Origin: an uncultured Nitrospirales bacterium
GTDB lineage: Bacteria > Nitrospirota > Nitrospiria > Nitrospirales > UBA8639
Reading direction: 5' to 3'
Assembly: GCA_958295805.1 (NCBI GenBank)
Contig: OY282373.1
Span: 2,831,499-2,895,498 of the forward strand
Length of the DNA: 64,000 nt
This document shows, one piece after another, positions 42,285-51,593 of this stretch. Every line of letters starts with the position of its first letter. Within the stretch, counting starts at the first letter, position 1. The notes beneath the pieces were generated by a model. The model was given only the letters and a program-made list of their open reading frames with translations. It ran no database searches and was not told the origin of the DNA. The position numbers and the translations under genes were made by a program.

Positions 42285-42830
42285 ATGCGCTCATCAATCA
42301 ACCGTCAACCGTCCGCTTCCACAAAAACCAATCCGCAGCGGAAGGCCCATTACTATTGTGTGATAGAGAGTCCTGTCGGCAGGTTGCTCTTGGCAGGGAA
42401 CGCTCAAGCCTTGACGCACGTCTCCTTTCAAGACGGCCGACATCCAACCAGACCAGACCCCCAGTGGACGTATTCGGAAACGCCGTTTCAAACGTCCATT
42501 CAACAATTGAACGAATATTTCTCCGGCAAACGGAAAACGTTCAAGATCAAACTCGCTCCGGAAGGCACCCCCTTTCAACGAAAAGTATGGGAAGTTCTGC
42601 AAACCATACCGTATGGACACACGCTTTCATATGGGCAGATTGCGAACGCCATTGGCAAGCCTCAGGCCGTTCGTGCCGTGGGCGCCGCAAACGGGCGCAA
42701 TCCATTGTCCATTGTGATTCCCTGTCACCGGGTCATCGGAAGCAACGGGAAGCTGGTCGGGTTTGGGGGCGGTCTCTCCATTAAGGAAGCCTTATTGTCT
42801 CACGAACGTCGGCGCGCGCAAACCGTGTAG
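42285..42830 (+). CDS. ogt: Methylated-DNA--protein-cysteine methyltransferase (Ogt)
   Basis: 181 residues. Direct-reversal repair protein taking alkyl groups from O6-alkylguanine. C-terminal domain: GTPFQRKVWEVLQTIPYGHTLSYGQIANAIGKP, AVGAANGRNPLSIVIPCHRVIG with acceptor Cys in PCHRV, and GFGGGLSIKEALLSHE. The N-terminal domain has ESPVGRLLLAG. About 25 extra N-terminal residues; the start could be further in. Confidence 0.93.
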   Translation: MRSSINRQPSASTKTNPQRKAHYYCVIESPVGRLLLAGNAQALTHVSFQDGRHPTRPDPQWTYSETPFQTSIQQLNEYFSGKRKTFKIKLAPEGTPFQRKVWEVLQTIPYGHTLSYGQIANAIGKPQAVRAVGAANGRNPLSIVIPCHRVIGSNGKLVGFGGGLSIKEALLSHERRRAQTV

Positions 42831-43052
42831 GACCCGTTCACATGAACGAATTGCATGACGGTCTCATTCACGGACGGAAGTCACCGACGCTCAAGACGAA
42901 CGCATTGCCCGGCACGTGCCGGTACAGCGAGGGAACGGACGTGTCTCGAACCCGTCAAGTGCTCATCGCGCCGTACTTGGAGGGGACGGCGCGCGGTGCG
43001 GACGCGATCTTGTGTATCGATTTCGGTCGTCATTCGCGCAAGGAGGTTGGCC

Positions 43053-44243
43053 GTGTTGACGCTCCCTGATAACCGCGTCCCTTCGATCTATCGGGCCGGC
43101 TACGAACGGGCGCACGCGGCCAATCCAAGCCTCGCCGCCAAGTACATCCACCATACGCTCATCGGTGATCCGGCGGCTGACGCCGTTGCCGAGGCGTTGA
43201 CCCCATTCGACCCGGAACAGATGCACCGGTTGATCCAAGGCGGCATGGAGCAGGATGCGAAGATCATGCGTGACGCGCCGCAGCCGTTGCGGGATTTCTT
43301 CGATCAGATTGAGCACCCTCCCGCCTGGTTTGATCCGGCGTCGGTTCGCGCGGGATGCCGCGCCTTCCACAACGACTCGGACGTCTTTCTCTCCATATCG
43401 GTCGTCGGATCCATCGTCCGCGGGTTTTCTACGTTGATCGGCAAGGCGTTCTTCATGACGGGACGGATCACGGATTACGGCACCCGGCGGCTGAAGCAGA
43501 ATCTTCGACACTTGGTCGAGATCACGTTGCCGGGCGGCCTCGAGCGGCAGGGAGACGGCTGGAAGCTGTCCGTCCGCATCCGGCTGGTGCATGCGCAGGC
43601 CAGGCGGTTGCTCCGCAACTCGGACAATTGGGACGAGGCCGCCTATGGCATGCCAATCAGCGCCGCGCACCTCGCGTTCTCGTCAACGCTCTTCTGCGCG
43701 TGGATGCTCCAGAAGGTCGAGAGCTTCGGCGTGCGTCCGAGCGACGAAGCACGCGCCAGTTACATGCAGATCTGGCGCTACACCGCGTTTCTGTTCGGCG
43801 TCCCTGAGACGATTCTGTTCCGGGACGAAGCCGAGGCCATGGAATTGTACCGCATTGCTTCTTTCTGTGAACCGCAGCCCGATGTTGAGGAAATCGCCAT
43901 GGCGAACAGCGTCATCCATGCCGTGCCTCTGGTGCTCGGCATGACGGATCCGGACGCGAGAAGAGCCAAGGTGAGCGCGCTGTATCGCGTCTCCCGCGTA
44001 CTTATCGGCAACGCGCTCGCCGACGCCCTTCGCTTCCCCAGTCAACGCGCGGACGGCACGTTGGCGTGGGTGCGATGGCAGCGCCGGCTGCTGACGGCTT
44101 TGGACCGGTTGATTCCGCAGACGGCACGGAAGCGCCGCGCGAAGAAGTTCACCGCGCTACTCGACACCTCCATGCTTGAAGACGCGGGCATCATCTACCG
44201 ATTGCCGGATCATCTATCCGCGGACCAGGCAAGTCCGTGGTGA
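43053..44243 (+). CDS. Oxygenase MpaB-like (DUF2236) family protein
   Basis: 396 residues of the MpaB/latex-clearing-protein related family (heme-dependent oxygenases such as the rubber oxygenase Lcp are relatives). Features: HPPAWFDPASVRAGCRAF, DTDVF-like NDSDVFLSISVVGSIVRGFS, RITDYGTRRLKQNLRHL, VHAQARRLL and the MPISAAHLAFSS segment. GTG 43053 with AAGGAGG 6 bases upstream is a strong start. With the sulfotransferase it forms a block of visibly higher GC than the neighbours. Substrate unknown. The 220 bases before it hold no recognisable gene. Confidence 0.8.
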   Translation: MLTLPDNRVPSIYRAGYERAHAANPSLAAKYIHHTLIGDPAADAVAEALTPFDPEQMHRLIQGGMEQDAKIMRDAPQPLRDFFDQIEHPPAWFDPASVRAGCRAFHNDSDVFLSISVVGSIVRGFSTLIGKAFFMTGRITDYGTRRLKQNLRHLVEITLPGGLERQGDGWKLSVRIRLVHAQARRLLRNSDNWDEAAYGMPISAAHLAFSSTLFCAWMLQKVESFGVRPSDEARASYMQIWRYTAFLFGVPETILFRDEAEAMELYRIASFCEPQPDVEEIAMANSVIHAVPLVLGMTDPDARRAKVSALYRVSRVLIGNALADALRFPSQRADGTLAWVRWQRRLLTALDRLIPQTARKRRAKKFTALLDTSMLEDAGIIYRLPDHLSADQASPW

Positions 44244-44250
44244 GTCGGCC

Positions 44251-45306
44251 ATGACGACCATCCCGCCCGTCTTTATCCTGAGCACCGGACGGTGCGGCTC
44301 GACCATGGTATCGAACATCCTGAACCGGCATCCACGCGTCCTCAGCCTCTCAGAATTTTTCGGTTTCCTCGGGTTGAATGCATTTCGTCACCAGCGTCCG
44401 ACCGGCGATCAGATGTGGCGGCTCTACAGCCGGCAGTCGGCGCGGACCCGTCTCTTCTTGCGGGAGCCGTTCGACGAATTGCTCTATCCGGTAGACGATC
44501 CGACCGCGCGCTTCACGTTGCGCAACGTGCCGACTATTCTGTGCGTCGCCCTTCCGCACCTCACCGACCGACACGAGAATCTGTTTGACGAGTTCGAGCC
44601 GGTGGTTCGGAGACAGCCGAGGCAGCCGGTCGCCGACCACTACCGGCGTCACTTCGAGTGGCTCGGCGACCGGTTCGGCCGGGACGTCTGGGTCGAGCGC
44701 TCGGGTGGTTCCCTGCTGCTCGCCTCCACACTGCTGCCCCACTTTCCCGAGGCGCGCGTCATCCACGTGTACCGCGACGGGCGTGAGACAGCCCTCTCGA
44801 TGAACCGCCACCCCCCTTTTCGCACCTTGCTCGCGATCTTCCGGAAGTTTCGGTCATGGGGAATCGACGCCGCGGCGTTGATGGTGAAGGCGGAGCACCC
44901 GGACTGGCTCAAGGCCCAGATAGAGACGTTGATGGCCACTGTCATCAACCCGGACCGATTGCCTTACGACCAAGTGCCGCTCGCGGACTTCGCGGAGCTT
45001 TGGAGCCTGATGATCGAGATGGGCCATCGGATCTTCGGCCATTTCCCCCCCGACCGCCTGTTGCCCGTCCGGTTCGAGGACGTGCAGGCGGATCCGGAGA
45101 ATCAAATCCGACGTCTCATCAGGTTCATCGACCCAAGGCTCGAAGATGACGCTTGGCTGCGTGAGGTCGCCACCGTTCCGAGGCCGACGCCGTCGAAGTT
45201 TCAGCAAATCGATCCCGGTGAGCAGGCCGCGATCACCGAAGCGTGCCGTCCGGGACTCAATCGACTCGGCTATCCGCTCGAGGGCGCGTTTACACAAACG
45301 AGCTGA
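44251..45306 (+). CDS. Sulfotransferase family protein
   Basis: 351 residues. PAPS-binding loop near the N-terminus: VFILSTGRCGSTMVSNILNRHP (5' phosphosulfate loop) followed by LSLSEFFGFLG; the 3' phosphate segment ARVIHVYRDGRETALSMNRHP in the middle; and RLLPVRFEDVQADPENQIRRLIRFI near the end. Likely sulfates a small molecule or carbohydrate. It starts 7 bases after the MpaB-like gene stop, same GC-rich block, so probably cotranscribed and acquired together. Confidence 0.85.
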   Translation: MTTIPPVFILSTGRCGSTMVSNILNRHPRVLSLSEFFGFLGLNAFRHQRPTGDQMWRLYSRQSARTRLFLREPFDELLYPVDDPTARFTLRNVPTILCVALPHLTDRHENLFDEFEPVVRRQPRQPVADHYRRHFEWLGDRFGRDVWVERSGGSLLLASTLLPHFPEARVIHVYRDGRETALSMNRHPPFRTLLAIFRKFRSWGIDAAALMVKAEHPDWLKAQIETLMATVINPDRLPYDQVPLADFAELWSLMIEMGHRIFGHFPPDRLLPVRFEDVQADPENQIRRLIRFIDPRLEDDAWLREVATVPRPTPSKFQQIDPGEQAAITEACRPGLNRLGYPLEGAFTQTS

Positions 45307-45396
45307 ATGACGTTATCATTGGAGGCTCGAACGGCGGTGACGTGCTCGCCGTTCGCGTGAACGCGCCCGACTTCATTCCTCCGTTGTCCGTCCAGC

Positions 45397-45783
45397 CTAC
45401 CCGGGCATCCGATTGCTTTGGCGCGCGAGAATGGGCTCAAGGTTTGCGGGTGAATACGTCGGAGGCTTGATCCACTTCCCGTCCGCTCGTCTGGACCCGC
45501 CTACCTTGCTCATGTTTGAACGCTGAACTTCCTGGAACACCGGCTCCACGTCGATTCCATAGGAGACGGCGGTGCCGTACACGACGTAGAGCAGATCGGC
45601 AAGTTCCTTGGCAACGTGCGGAAGATGCCTGGCCTTGACGGCTTCCTTCAGTTCATCGAATTCCTCCTGAATGAGTCGCACGCGTAACGTTTCGGTTTTC
45701 TCATCCGGCACACTGGGACGCCCCGCAACGTGCAAACCGAACGTCTTGTGAAACTCCCGAACCATTTTTTGCGCTTCGTACAT
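45397..45783 (-). CDS. MazG-like NTP pyrophosphohydrolase
   Basis: 128 residues, all-alpha NTP-PPase. Metal-binding pattern LIQEEFDELKEAV and KELADLLYVVYGTAV is typical of MazG-like/phosphoribosyl-ATP pyrophosphohydrolase-related proteins that remove aberrant or modified nucleotides. Ends with a short tail GGSRRADGKWIKPPTYSPANL. Convergent with the sulfotransferase gene. Confidence 0.85.
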   Translation of the reverse strand: MYEAQKMVREFHKTFGLHVAGRPSVPDEKTETLRVRLIQEEFDELKEAVKARHLPHVAKELADLLYVVYGTAVSYGIDVEPVFQEVQRSNMSKVGGSRRADGKWIKPPTYSPANLEPILARQSNRMPG

Positions 45784-45884
45784 GATTGATCCTTTCGGTC
45801 GAGAACGTGTAGACGACCACGCTCCCCGGGAAATCGTTGACGTTGATGCCGCTCGATTTCCGAAATTATGGTATGGTTCCCAGG

Positions 45885-46574
45885 ATGCACAACCTCAAAG
45901 TCCTGCACCAGCATATTGCCGAATGCACACAATGTCCTCGACTGACCGCCTACCGCCAAGAAATTGCCGCCACCAAAGTCAAACGATTTCAGGAATGGGA
46001 CTATTGGGGACGCCCCGTTCCAGGGTTTGGTGATCCTCGTGCCAAGCTCTACGTGATTGGATTGGCTCCTGCTGCTCATGGTGGCAATCGAACCGGACGA
46101 GTCTTTACCGGTGATCGCAGTGGAGATTGGCTGTATGAAGCCCTGTTTCGATTCGGGTTCGCCAACCAGTCCGCGTCCACCCATCGGGGCGATGGACTTC
46201 AGTTGACGGATTGTTACGTGGCGGCAGCCGTGCGATGCGCCCCGCCCGACAACAAGCCGTCGAAAGAAGAGTTTGAAACGTGCCGGCCGTACGTTCTGGC
46301 GGAACTTCGTTTATTGAAACACCTGACGGTGGTGGTGGCATTAGGAAACGTCGCCTTTCACGAATATGTGAAAGCCGCACGAGCATCAGGACGCGCCGTC
46401 AAGAAACCGGTTCCCACGTTTCAGCATGGATCGATCTACTCCATGCCTTGGGGCGTCACCCTCTTGGGGTCCTACCACCCCAGCCAACAAAATACGTTTA
46501 CGGGAAGACTCACGCGCCCCATGTTTCACGACGTCTTCAGGCGTGCGCGTCAACTCGTGGACGACGGCCGGTAA
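45885..46574 (+). CDS. Uracil-DNA glycosylase, type 5 (UdgB-like)
   Basis: 229 residues. Iron-sulfur Cys pair CTQCPR near the N-terminus with further Cys in VRCAPPDNKPSKEEFETCRPY; glycosylase motif A GLAPAAHGGNRTGRVFTGDRSG; motif B GSYHPSQQNTFTGRLT. This pattern is family 5 (UDGb) rather than family 4 (which has GEAPG). It removes uracil and other deaminated bases from DNA. ATG 45885 is chosen; ATG 45873 also fits. Confidence 0.9.
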   Translation: MHNLKVLHQHIAECTQCPRLTAYRQEIAATKVKRFQEWDYWGRPVPGFGDPRAKLYVIGLAPAAHGGNRTGRVFTGDRSGDWLYEALFRFGFANQSASTHRGDGLQLTDCYVAAAVRCAPPDNKPSKEEFETCRPYVLAELRLLKHLTVVVALGNVAFHEYVKAARASGRAVKKPVPTFQHGSIYSMPWGVTLLGSYHPSQQNTFTGRLTRPMFHDVFRRARQLVDDGR

Positions 46575-46583
46575 ACGTCGGGG

Positions 46584-47237
46584 TTATCCTTTCGGGACGT
46601 TCTTCGCTTCCCAATCGGCCAGAAATTTTTTCAGTCCACTGTCCGTCAGAGGATGCTTCACCAGGCTTTGAAAGACGTCATAGGGCATGGTGCAGATATG
46701 ACCGCCTGCCAGAGCCGCTTCTACCACGTGTTGAGGATGTCTCACGCTCGCCACGAGGACCAGGGTGGGAAAGTCGTAATTGCAAAAAATGGTCACGATT
46801 TGCCGAATAAGTTCCATGCCGCTACTGCTGATGTCGTCCAAACGGCCGATGAACGGCGACACGCACCAGGCTCCGGCTTTGGCGGCCAGCAGGGCTTGGG
46901 TCGGCGAAAAGCACAGCGTGACGTTCACCCGAATGCCTTCGTCGGCCAAGCGTTTTGTGGCTTTGAGCCCTTCCGGAATTAACGGACACTTCACGACGAC
47001 GTTGGGATGAACGCTCGCCAATTCTCGCCCCTCCTTGACCATGGCATCCGCCTCAATACTCACAACTTCCGCACTGACCGGACCGTTGACGATCCGACAA
47101 ATTTCCAGGATCAGATCCTTGAAATCTCTGCCTTCCTTTGAGACCAACGACGGGTTCGTTGTGACTCCATCCAAAATCCCCATGCTGGCGGCTTCGGTAA
47201 TGTCTTTCACGTTGCCGGTATCCAAGTAGATCTTCAT
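46584..47237 (-). CDS. Transaldolase / fructose-6-phosphate aldolase family
   Basis: 217 residues, the short TalC/FSA subtype. Features: [23 protein letters not shown], Schiff-base lysine in [12 protein letters not shown] (K83), [28 protein letters not shown]. Family members have either transaldolase or F6P aldolase activity; the pgl gene 650 bases away supports a pentose phosphate role. Convergent with the UDG gene. Confidence 0.92.
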   Translation of the reverse strand: MKIYLDTGNVKDITEAASMGILDGVTTNPSLVSKEGRDFKDLILEICRIVNGPVSAEVVSIEADAMVKEGRELASVHPNVVVKCPLIPEGLKATKRLADEGIRVNVTLCFSPTQALLAAKAGAWCVSPFIGRLDDISSSGMELIRQIVTIFCNYDFPTLVLVASVRHPQHVVEAALAGGHICTMPYDVFQSLVKHPLTDSGLKKFLADWEAKNVPKG

Positions 47238-47468
47238 GGCATTGCTCCCTCACACAATGTTTAGGGGACGACCCGTTTCTCAACGAGATCGTGTCGTTTC
47301 ATTGGTTAATGATCCCTCGTGATGATCCTTATTCTAATGGAGCCCGTTCGATGTTGACAATCCGAAAGACCCCGGGTTCTTTGAACGGAGCCCTCTTCTT
47401 TCATTTGACTGGACCCAACGCCGTGGCTACAATTTTTCCGGACATTGACGTGAAAGGAGCCACGCTCT

Positions 47469-47849
47469 TTGACGATTTCTTCCCTCCGCCACGACGTGAC
47501 CGGCAGATATATCCCCCAACCTGCTTCAACATGGAGGCAACGCCTTCGCATACTGATCCTCCTGGTGCTGAGCCTGACCTTGGTGGGATGTAGCCGTCAT
47601 CTCAATCAGGATGCGTCACTGCACTCCGCTGAATTCCATGGGAAATCCCAAGCTTGGTTTATCGAACACTGGGGCAAACCGCGCGCCAGATCAAATCGGT
47701 TTTTTGGAGGAGAGACCTGGATGTATTTCCGCATTCCCGACGGCACGCGATCCTTTCCGTTTTTTAATTTTGGTCCAGCCGTATGCCAGATGAGTTTGGC
47801 GTTTGATAAAGAAGGCAACCTTGAAGATTCCACCTCTTCCGGCTGCTGA
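47469..47849 (+). CDS. Small lipoprotein
   Basis: About 126 residues. Basic N-region, hydrophobic core LRILILLVLSLTLVGC with lipobox Cys41, then a mature domain ending VCQMSLAFDKEGNLEDSTSSGC. The mature part (WFIEHWGKPRARSNRFFGGETWMYF) resembles SmpA/BamE-like or small outer-membrane lipoprotein folds, not assigned further. The start is uncertain: TTG 47469 or GTG 47496; no ATG fits. The preceding 231 bases hold no gene. Confidence 0.65.
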   Translation: MTISSLRHDVTGRYIPQPASTWRQRLRILILLVLSLTLVGCSRHLNQDASLHSAEFHGKSQAWFIEHWGKPRARSNRFFGGETWMYFRIPDGTRSFPFFNFGPAVCQMSLAFDKEGNLEDSTSSGC

Positions 47850-47881
47850 CGCGACTGCGCACGTCCCCCTCAGTTGTTCCC

Positions 47882-48631
47882 ATGCCTGCTCGCCAAAAAG
47901 ACATCGACGTTTACCCCACTTCCCAATCGTTGATGGCGGCCGCGGCTCGACACGTCGTTCATCATGCGCGCCGAGCCATCCAAAAACGAAACGTGTTTGC
48001 CATGGCGTTGGCCGGAGGCTCCACGCCGAAACGTCTTTATGAACTGCTTGCGACTCCCCCCTTCCGCACGCAAGTTGATTGGACCAACGTGCAGGTTTTT
48101 TGGGGGGATGAACGCCACGTTCCCCCGGACCATGCGGACAGCAATTATCGAATGGCTTCTGAGACTTTCCTCAAACACGTGCCCATTCCCACTGATTACG
48201 TTCATCGTGTGCCCAGTGAACTCCCGAATGCTCAAACCATCGCCGAACAATATGAAGCCGTGATTCGTGAGCATTTTCACGTTCCCGATGCTGAAATACC
48301 TCGGTTCGATTTGATTCTTTTGGGGATGGGGCTGGATGGTCACACCGCTTCCCTGTTTCCGGGCACGCCGGCCGTTGCCGAGAATCGGCGGCTGGTGGTC
48401 GCCCCTTGGGTCGAGAAGTTTCAGGCCCATCGGATCACCTTCACGCCGGTTCTGATTAATCAGGCCCGGCAGGTGACGTTTCTGATCGACGGCGTTGAAA
48501 AAGCAGAAACTCTGGCCGCGGTACTGGAAGGGCCGCGACAACCCCACGCATTACCCGCTCAAATCATCCGACCCCACCCCGGCCATCTAAGCTGGTTTCT
48601 GACTCAAGAGGCCGCCGGGAACCTGACGTGA
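47882..48631 (+). CDS. pgl: 6-phosphogluconolactonase (Pgl)
   Basis: Hydrolyses 6-phosphogluconolactone in the oxidative pentose phosphate pathway. 249 residues of the SOL/NagB-type family: MALAGGSTPKRLYELL, VQVFWGDERHVPPDHADSNYRM, DLILLGMGLDGHTASLFPGTPAV and RITFTPVLINQARQVTFLI. Good match throughout. zwf/gnd are not in view. Confidence 0.94.
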   Translation: MPARQKDIDVYPTSQSLMAAAARHVVHHARRAIQKRNVFAMALAGGSTPKRLYELLATPPFRTQVDWTNVQVFWGDERHVPPDHADSNYRMASETFLKHVPIPTDYVHRVPSELPNAQTIAEQYEAVIREHFHVPDAEIPRFDLILLGMGLDGHTASLFPGTPAVAENRRLVVAPWVEKFQAHRITFTPVLINQARQVTFLIDGVEKAETLAAVLEGPRQPHALPAQIIRPHPGHLSWFLTQEAAGNLT

Positions 48632-48793
48632 CAACGGTAGTCATCAGGGCCGTGGACGATCACGCACGGCGACCCACGTGCCTGATTCAGTGAAATGGGT
48701 GACAAGATTTTTCCGAAAGATTTCAGTATAGTGTGAGCGTGTCCTGTTTTCTGAAATGAAGGACCGCAAGAATCAACCGGAAACCCTCACCTG

Positions 48794-49783
48794 ATGAAAG
48801 AATCTGCGATGCCGATTTCTTCCGTTCGTACCTTTTCGCAAACCTTGATAGAACATCAATTGCCCGCCCTGCGTGCTCAGAGCATTCACACGTTGCAAGT
48901 GAACGTGGGAAAACGGTGCAACCAAACCTGTCACCATTGTCACGTGGATGCCGGCCCCTCCCGAACGGAAATGATGACTCGGGAGACCGTTGAAACAATC
49001 CTGACGGTGCTTCGACGACATCCTCAGATGATCACTGTGGATATTACCGGCGGCGCCCCGGAACTGAATCCGTGTTTTGAATATCTGGTGTCCGAATGCC
49101 GCGCCCTCGGCCGGACGGTCATCGACCGATGTAATTTGACGGTCTTCTTTGTCAAAGGAAAATCACATCTTCCCGAATTTCTGGCTCGTCATCAGGTTGA
49201 GGTCATCGCTTCCTTGCCGTGCTATCTGGAGGAAAACGTGGATCAGCAACGGGGAACCGGCGTCTTTGGCCGAAGTATCACTGCCTTACAACAATTGAAC
49301 GCGCTGGGATATGGTCAAGAAAGCCGGGGACTCGTCTTGAATCTCGTCTACAATCCATTGGGGCCGCGACTTCCTCCCGATCAACGTGAATTGGAGGCAA
49401 CCTACAAGGAGGAGTTGTTCTCGCGTTTTGGAATCCGATTTAATCGACTGTATACCGTAACGAATATGCCCATTAATCGTTTTTTGAAAGATCTGTACGC
49501 ACAAGGCCGACATGACGAGTACATGAATCTGCTCGTTGAGCATTTCAACCCGCATTCGGTTGAGAACGTGATGTGTCGCACGTTACTCAGCGTGGGATGG
49601 GACGGACGATTGTACGATTGCGATTTTAATCAGATGTTGAATCTGCCCCTCGGACGCAACCTGCCGCAAACGATCTCCGACTTTGCTGCCGATGCCTTGG
49701 CCCAGCGTGCCATTACGATCGGCCAACATTGTTATGGATGCACGGCCGGTGCAGGATCATCCTGCGGCGGAGCACTCACCTGA
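48794..49783 (+). CDS. arsS: Arsenosugar biosynthesis radical SAM protein ArsS-like
   Basis: 329 residues. Radical SAM cluster motif VGKRCNQTCHHCHVDAGPSR (CX3CX2C), then ITGGAPELNPCFEYLV, RCNLTVFF, EVIASLPCYLEENVDQQRG and a C-terminal Cys-rich DUF3641 part HCYGCTAGAGSSCGGAL. In arsenosugar synthesis ArsS puts an adenosyl group on dimethylarsinous acid. No ArsM is adjacent. ATG 48794 and 48809 are both possible starts. Confidence 0.88.
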   Translation: MKESAMPISSVRTFSQTLIEHQLPALRAQSIHTLQVNVGKRCNQTCHHCHVDAGPSRTEMMTRETVETILTVLRRHPQMITVDITGGAPELNPCFEYLVSECRALGRTVIDRCNLTVFFVKGKSHLPEFLARHQVEVIASLPCYLEENVDQQRGTGVFGRSITALQQLNALGYGQESRGLVLNLVYNPLGPRLPPDQRELEATYKEELFSRFGIRFNRLYTVTNMPINRFLKDLYAQGRHDEYMNLLVEHFNPHSVENVMCRTLLSVGWDGRLYDCDFNQMLNLPLGRNLPQTISDFAADALAQRAITIGQHCYGCTAGAGSSCGGALT

Positions 49784-49847
49784 CGCGAAAATCCTCCCGC
49801 GGCGACCGACTGCGGCGAGAAATGCGTGCGCAAGGGCCTGCCGCACC

Positions 49848-50096
49848 CTAGTCGGACATATAGCTTTTGAATTTCAAGGCACATTCGTGACTGCAAAAGT
49901 GGTAGTGCTGACCGCCGATTTTTTCAACCACGGCGGACCCCGCCGCAATGTACAGTTTACAGACGGGATCCTGCACCATCATATCCTTTGAAGGCAAAGG
50001 CGGGGCAGCGTTCTTGTTGCGAAAATCACGGATGGATTTCCGAATCATCAGAAATAAAATGATGAGAAGAACTAAGACGATGATGATTCGCCACAT
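49848..50096 (-). CDS. Membrane-anchored YHS/TRASH-like metal-binding protein
   Basis: 82 residues: one N-terminal membrane helix (WRIIIVLVLLIILFLMI), a charged linker and a small Cys/His domain DPVCKLYIAAGSAVVEK ... QHYHFCSHECALKF resembling YHS/TRASH metal-binding domains. Probably binds a soft metal at the cytoplasmic membrane. Function unknown. ATG 50096 begins the helix; the ATG at 50135 is less likely. Confidence 0.7.
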   Translation of the reverse strand: MWRIIIVLVLLIILFLMIRKSIRDFRNKNAAPPLPSKDMMVQDPVCKLYIAAGSAVVEKIGGQHYHFCSHECALKFKSYMSD

Positions 50097-50345
50097 ACGT
50101 TCCGTTCTCGCGCGTGATACTGGATGAGAGACCATTCAGTATACTGGTTTCTTCTCTTTCAAGCCAACGACTTCAACGTCCCGACGACGCCTCCCTGAAC
50201 CGCTTCTCCAACCCTCCCCTCCGATCAATTGCCGCGTGGATGTTCATCCTGATAGGATGGGGGCTCATCCACTCTTCAGCACACGTCGGCACAGGAAACG
50301 GACGCGGTATTTCTGAAACGTGTTCAGGACACGGAAAGGTCGGGT

Positions 50346-50621
50346 ATGGTCACGATCACCCTCATGGGAGAGTTAGAAACATCTGATGGAGAACGAAGTC
50401 TGGCCTGTGAACTCGATGATCCCCTGACGGTGAAGCAACTGATTCAACGGCAGGGACGCAAACTACGGCAGGTCACCAGACTGTTGCGAGAAAATAAAGT
50501 GATGGTCACGATTAATCGCCGAGTGGCAAGCGAAGATACTCACGTCCATGATGGAGACGACGTGAGTCTCGTAGCCCATGACGGCATGAGCACCAAAGGG
50601 TTAGGCCCATCGTATTATTAA
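50346..50621 (+). CDS. ThiS/MoaD-like ubiquitin-fold protein without terminal GG
   Basis: 91 residues. Beta-grasp pattern LDDPLTVKQLIQRQ, VMVTINRRVASEDTHVHDGDDVSLVAHDG as in ThiS/MoaD sulfur carriers. The C-terminus is GPSYY and lacks the Gly-Gly needed for adenylation, so either it is not a sulfur carrier or the tail must be processed. Ribosome site GGAAAGG upstream. A short hydrophobic frame (50240-50386) overlaps its start but is not convincing. The gap 50136-50345 is otherwise empty. Confidence 0.75.
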   Translation: MVTITLMGELETSDGERSLACELDDPLTVKQLIQRQGRKLRQVTRLLRENKVMVTINRRVASEDTHVHDGDDVSLVAHDGMSTKGLGPSYY

Positions 50622-50660
50622 CGTCACGGGGCAATCAATGAGGCTTGGCACACATATAAA

Positions 50661-50689
50661 AGGGGTAGCCTCTTTGTGAGACTACCCCT
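50661..50689 (-). terminator. Rho-independent terminator downstream of the HU gene
   Basis: Stem AGGGGTAG / CTACCCCT with a 13-base loop. On the minus strand it is followed by TTTTATAT, so it fits the HU gene, whose stop is about 155 bases upstream. On the plus strand there is no T run. Confidence 0.6.
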
Positions 50690-50844
50690 CCTGATAAGAA
50701 TGAAGCCTTCAGTTCACGAAAAATGTTGAGACGCCACGATTCTCGTCGAAGATCACAGACCCTCGGGCTGTCCTTGCTCCCCGCTCAATTTGAGGGAACC
50801 TCTCCGTTCCCAGCAAGGACACCTGAATTCATCCCCCTCTTTGT

Positions 50845-51132
50845 TTATTTCTTTCCTAAGATTGCATCCTTCGCTGCTTTGGCAACGCGGAATTTCACGA
50901 CTTTCTTCGCTGGAACCTTAATCGGTGCGCCGGTTTGGGGATTTCTTGCGGTACGCGCCTTTCGGTGAGCCAGCACTAACTTTCCGATCCCCGGCATGGT
51001 AAAAGAGTTTTTCGCTTCTTTGTAAGCCAAGGTCGCCAAGTTGTCGAGCATTTCGGTTGCGGTCTTCTTGGTCACTCCAGCCTTTCCAGCCAAGTGATCA
51101 GCAATTTGTGACTTGGTCATCGCTTTGCCCAT
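50845..51132 (-). CDS. HU family DNA-binding protein
   Basis: 95-residue histone-like protein: MTKSQIADHLAGKAGVTKKTA dimer helices, SFTMPGIGKLVLAHRKARTARNPQTGAP with the DNA-intercalating RNPQTG arm, and KVVKFRVAKAAKDAI. Strong AGGAGG ribosome site. Monocistronic with a terminator downstream. Confidence 0.95.
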   Translation of the reverse strand: MGKAMTKSQIADHLAGKAGVTKKTATEMLDNLATLAYKEAKNSFTMPGIGKLVLAHRKARTARNPQTGAPIKVPAKKVVKFRVAKAAKDAILGKK

Positions 51133-51593
51133 ACGAACCTCCTCTTCAAAGATATCAAGTTTGGGTGGAAATTACAGGGAGTAGGAATAGTCCCGAGGTG
51201 GACTCTCTCACGACGATATTGGTAACGGCTTATTTGTTTCAAATGAAACACGTCACAATGACATGAAGAAGGATGGAGTCTACCGAAAGCATGATGCCCT
51301 GTCAATCACTTGTATGGGTCTACCACCTTCGGCACTCGGGTTGCCGGTGGATGAGATTTTGTCCCGAAGCGTGCAAGCCAAGGCTATGGCGGGGCACATG
51401 GACATTACGTTGAAAAATGCGGAAATATCTGGATAATGGTTGTTTGCTCGTTCTTCTTCCGCGGTCATTGTTCCACACGACAAGACGCATACCGGCACGT
51501 TCAGGGAGAACGTTGACGCAAGAGAACGGAGTGCCCGGCAGTCAGGAAACACCCTGGATGATGGTGCCGATTCATTCGTGAACGTGCGACCTT
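51133..51593. other. Gene-poor stretch, possibly a decayed gene
   Basis: 461 bases between the divergent HU and ATP-grasp genes. A minus-strand open frame (51280-51552, about 90 codons, VCVLSCGTMTAEEERANNHYP) looks protein-like in places but matches no family I know and has no clear ribosome site; it could be a remnant. Promoters for the two flanking genes are expected. Confidence 0.35.

Noticed and set aside
43355-43807. Overlapping long frames in the GC-rich MpaB/sulfotransferase block
   Set aside because: High GC removes stop codons in all frames; only the frames with family motifs were kept.
50240-50386. Small hydrophobic frame overlapping the ThiS-like gene
   Set aside because: One possible membrane helix, but no ribosome site and unusual composition after it; not convincing as a gene.
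50661-50689. Terminator for the ThiS-like gene on the plus strand
   Set aside because: No T run follows the stem on the plus strand; the U-tract is on the minus strand, so it was assigned to the HU gene.
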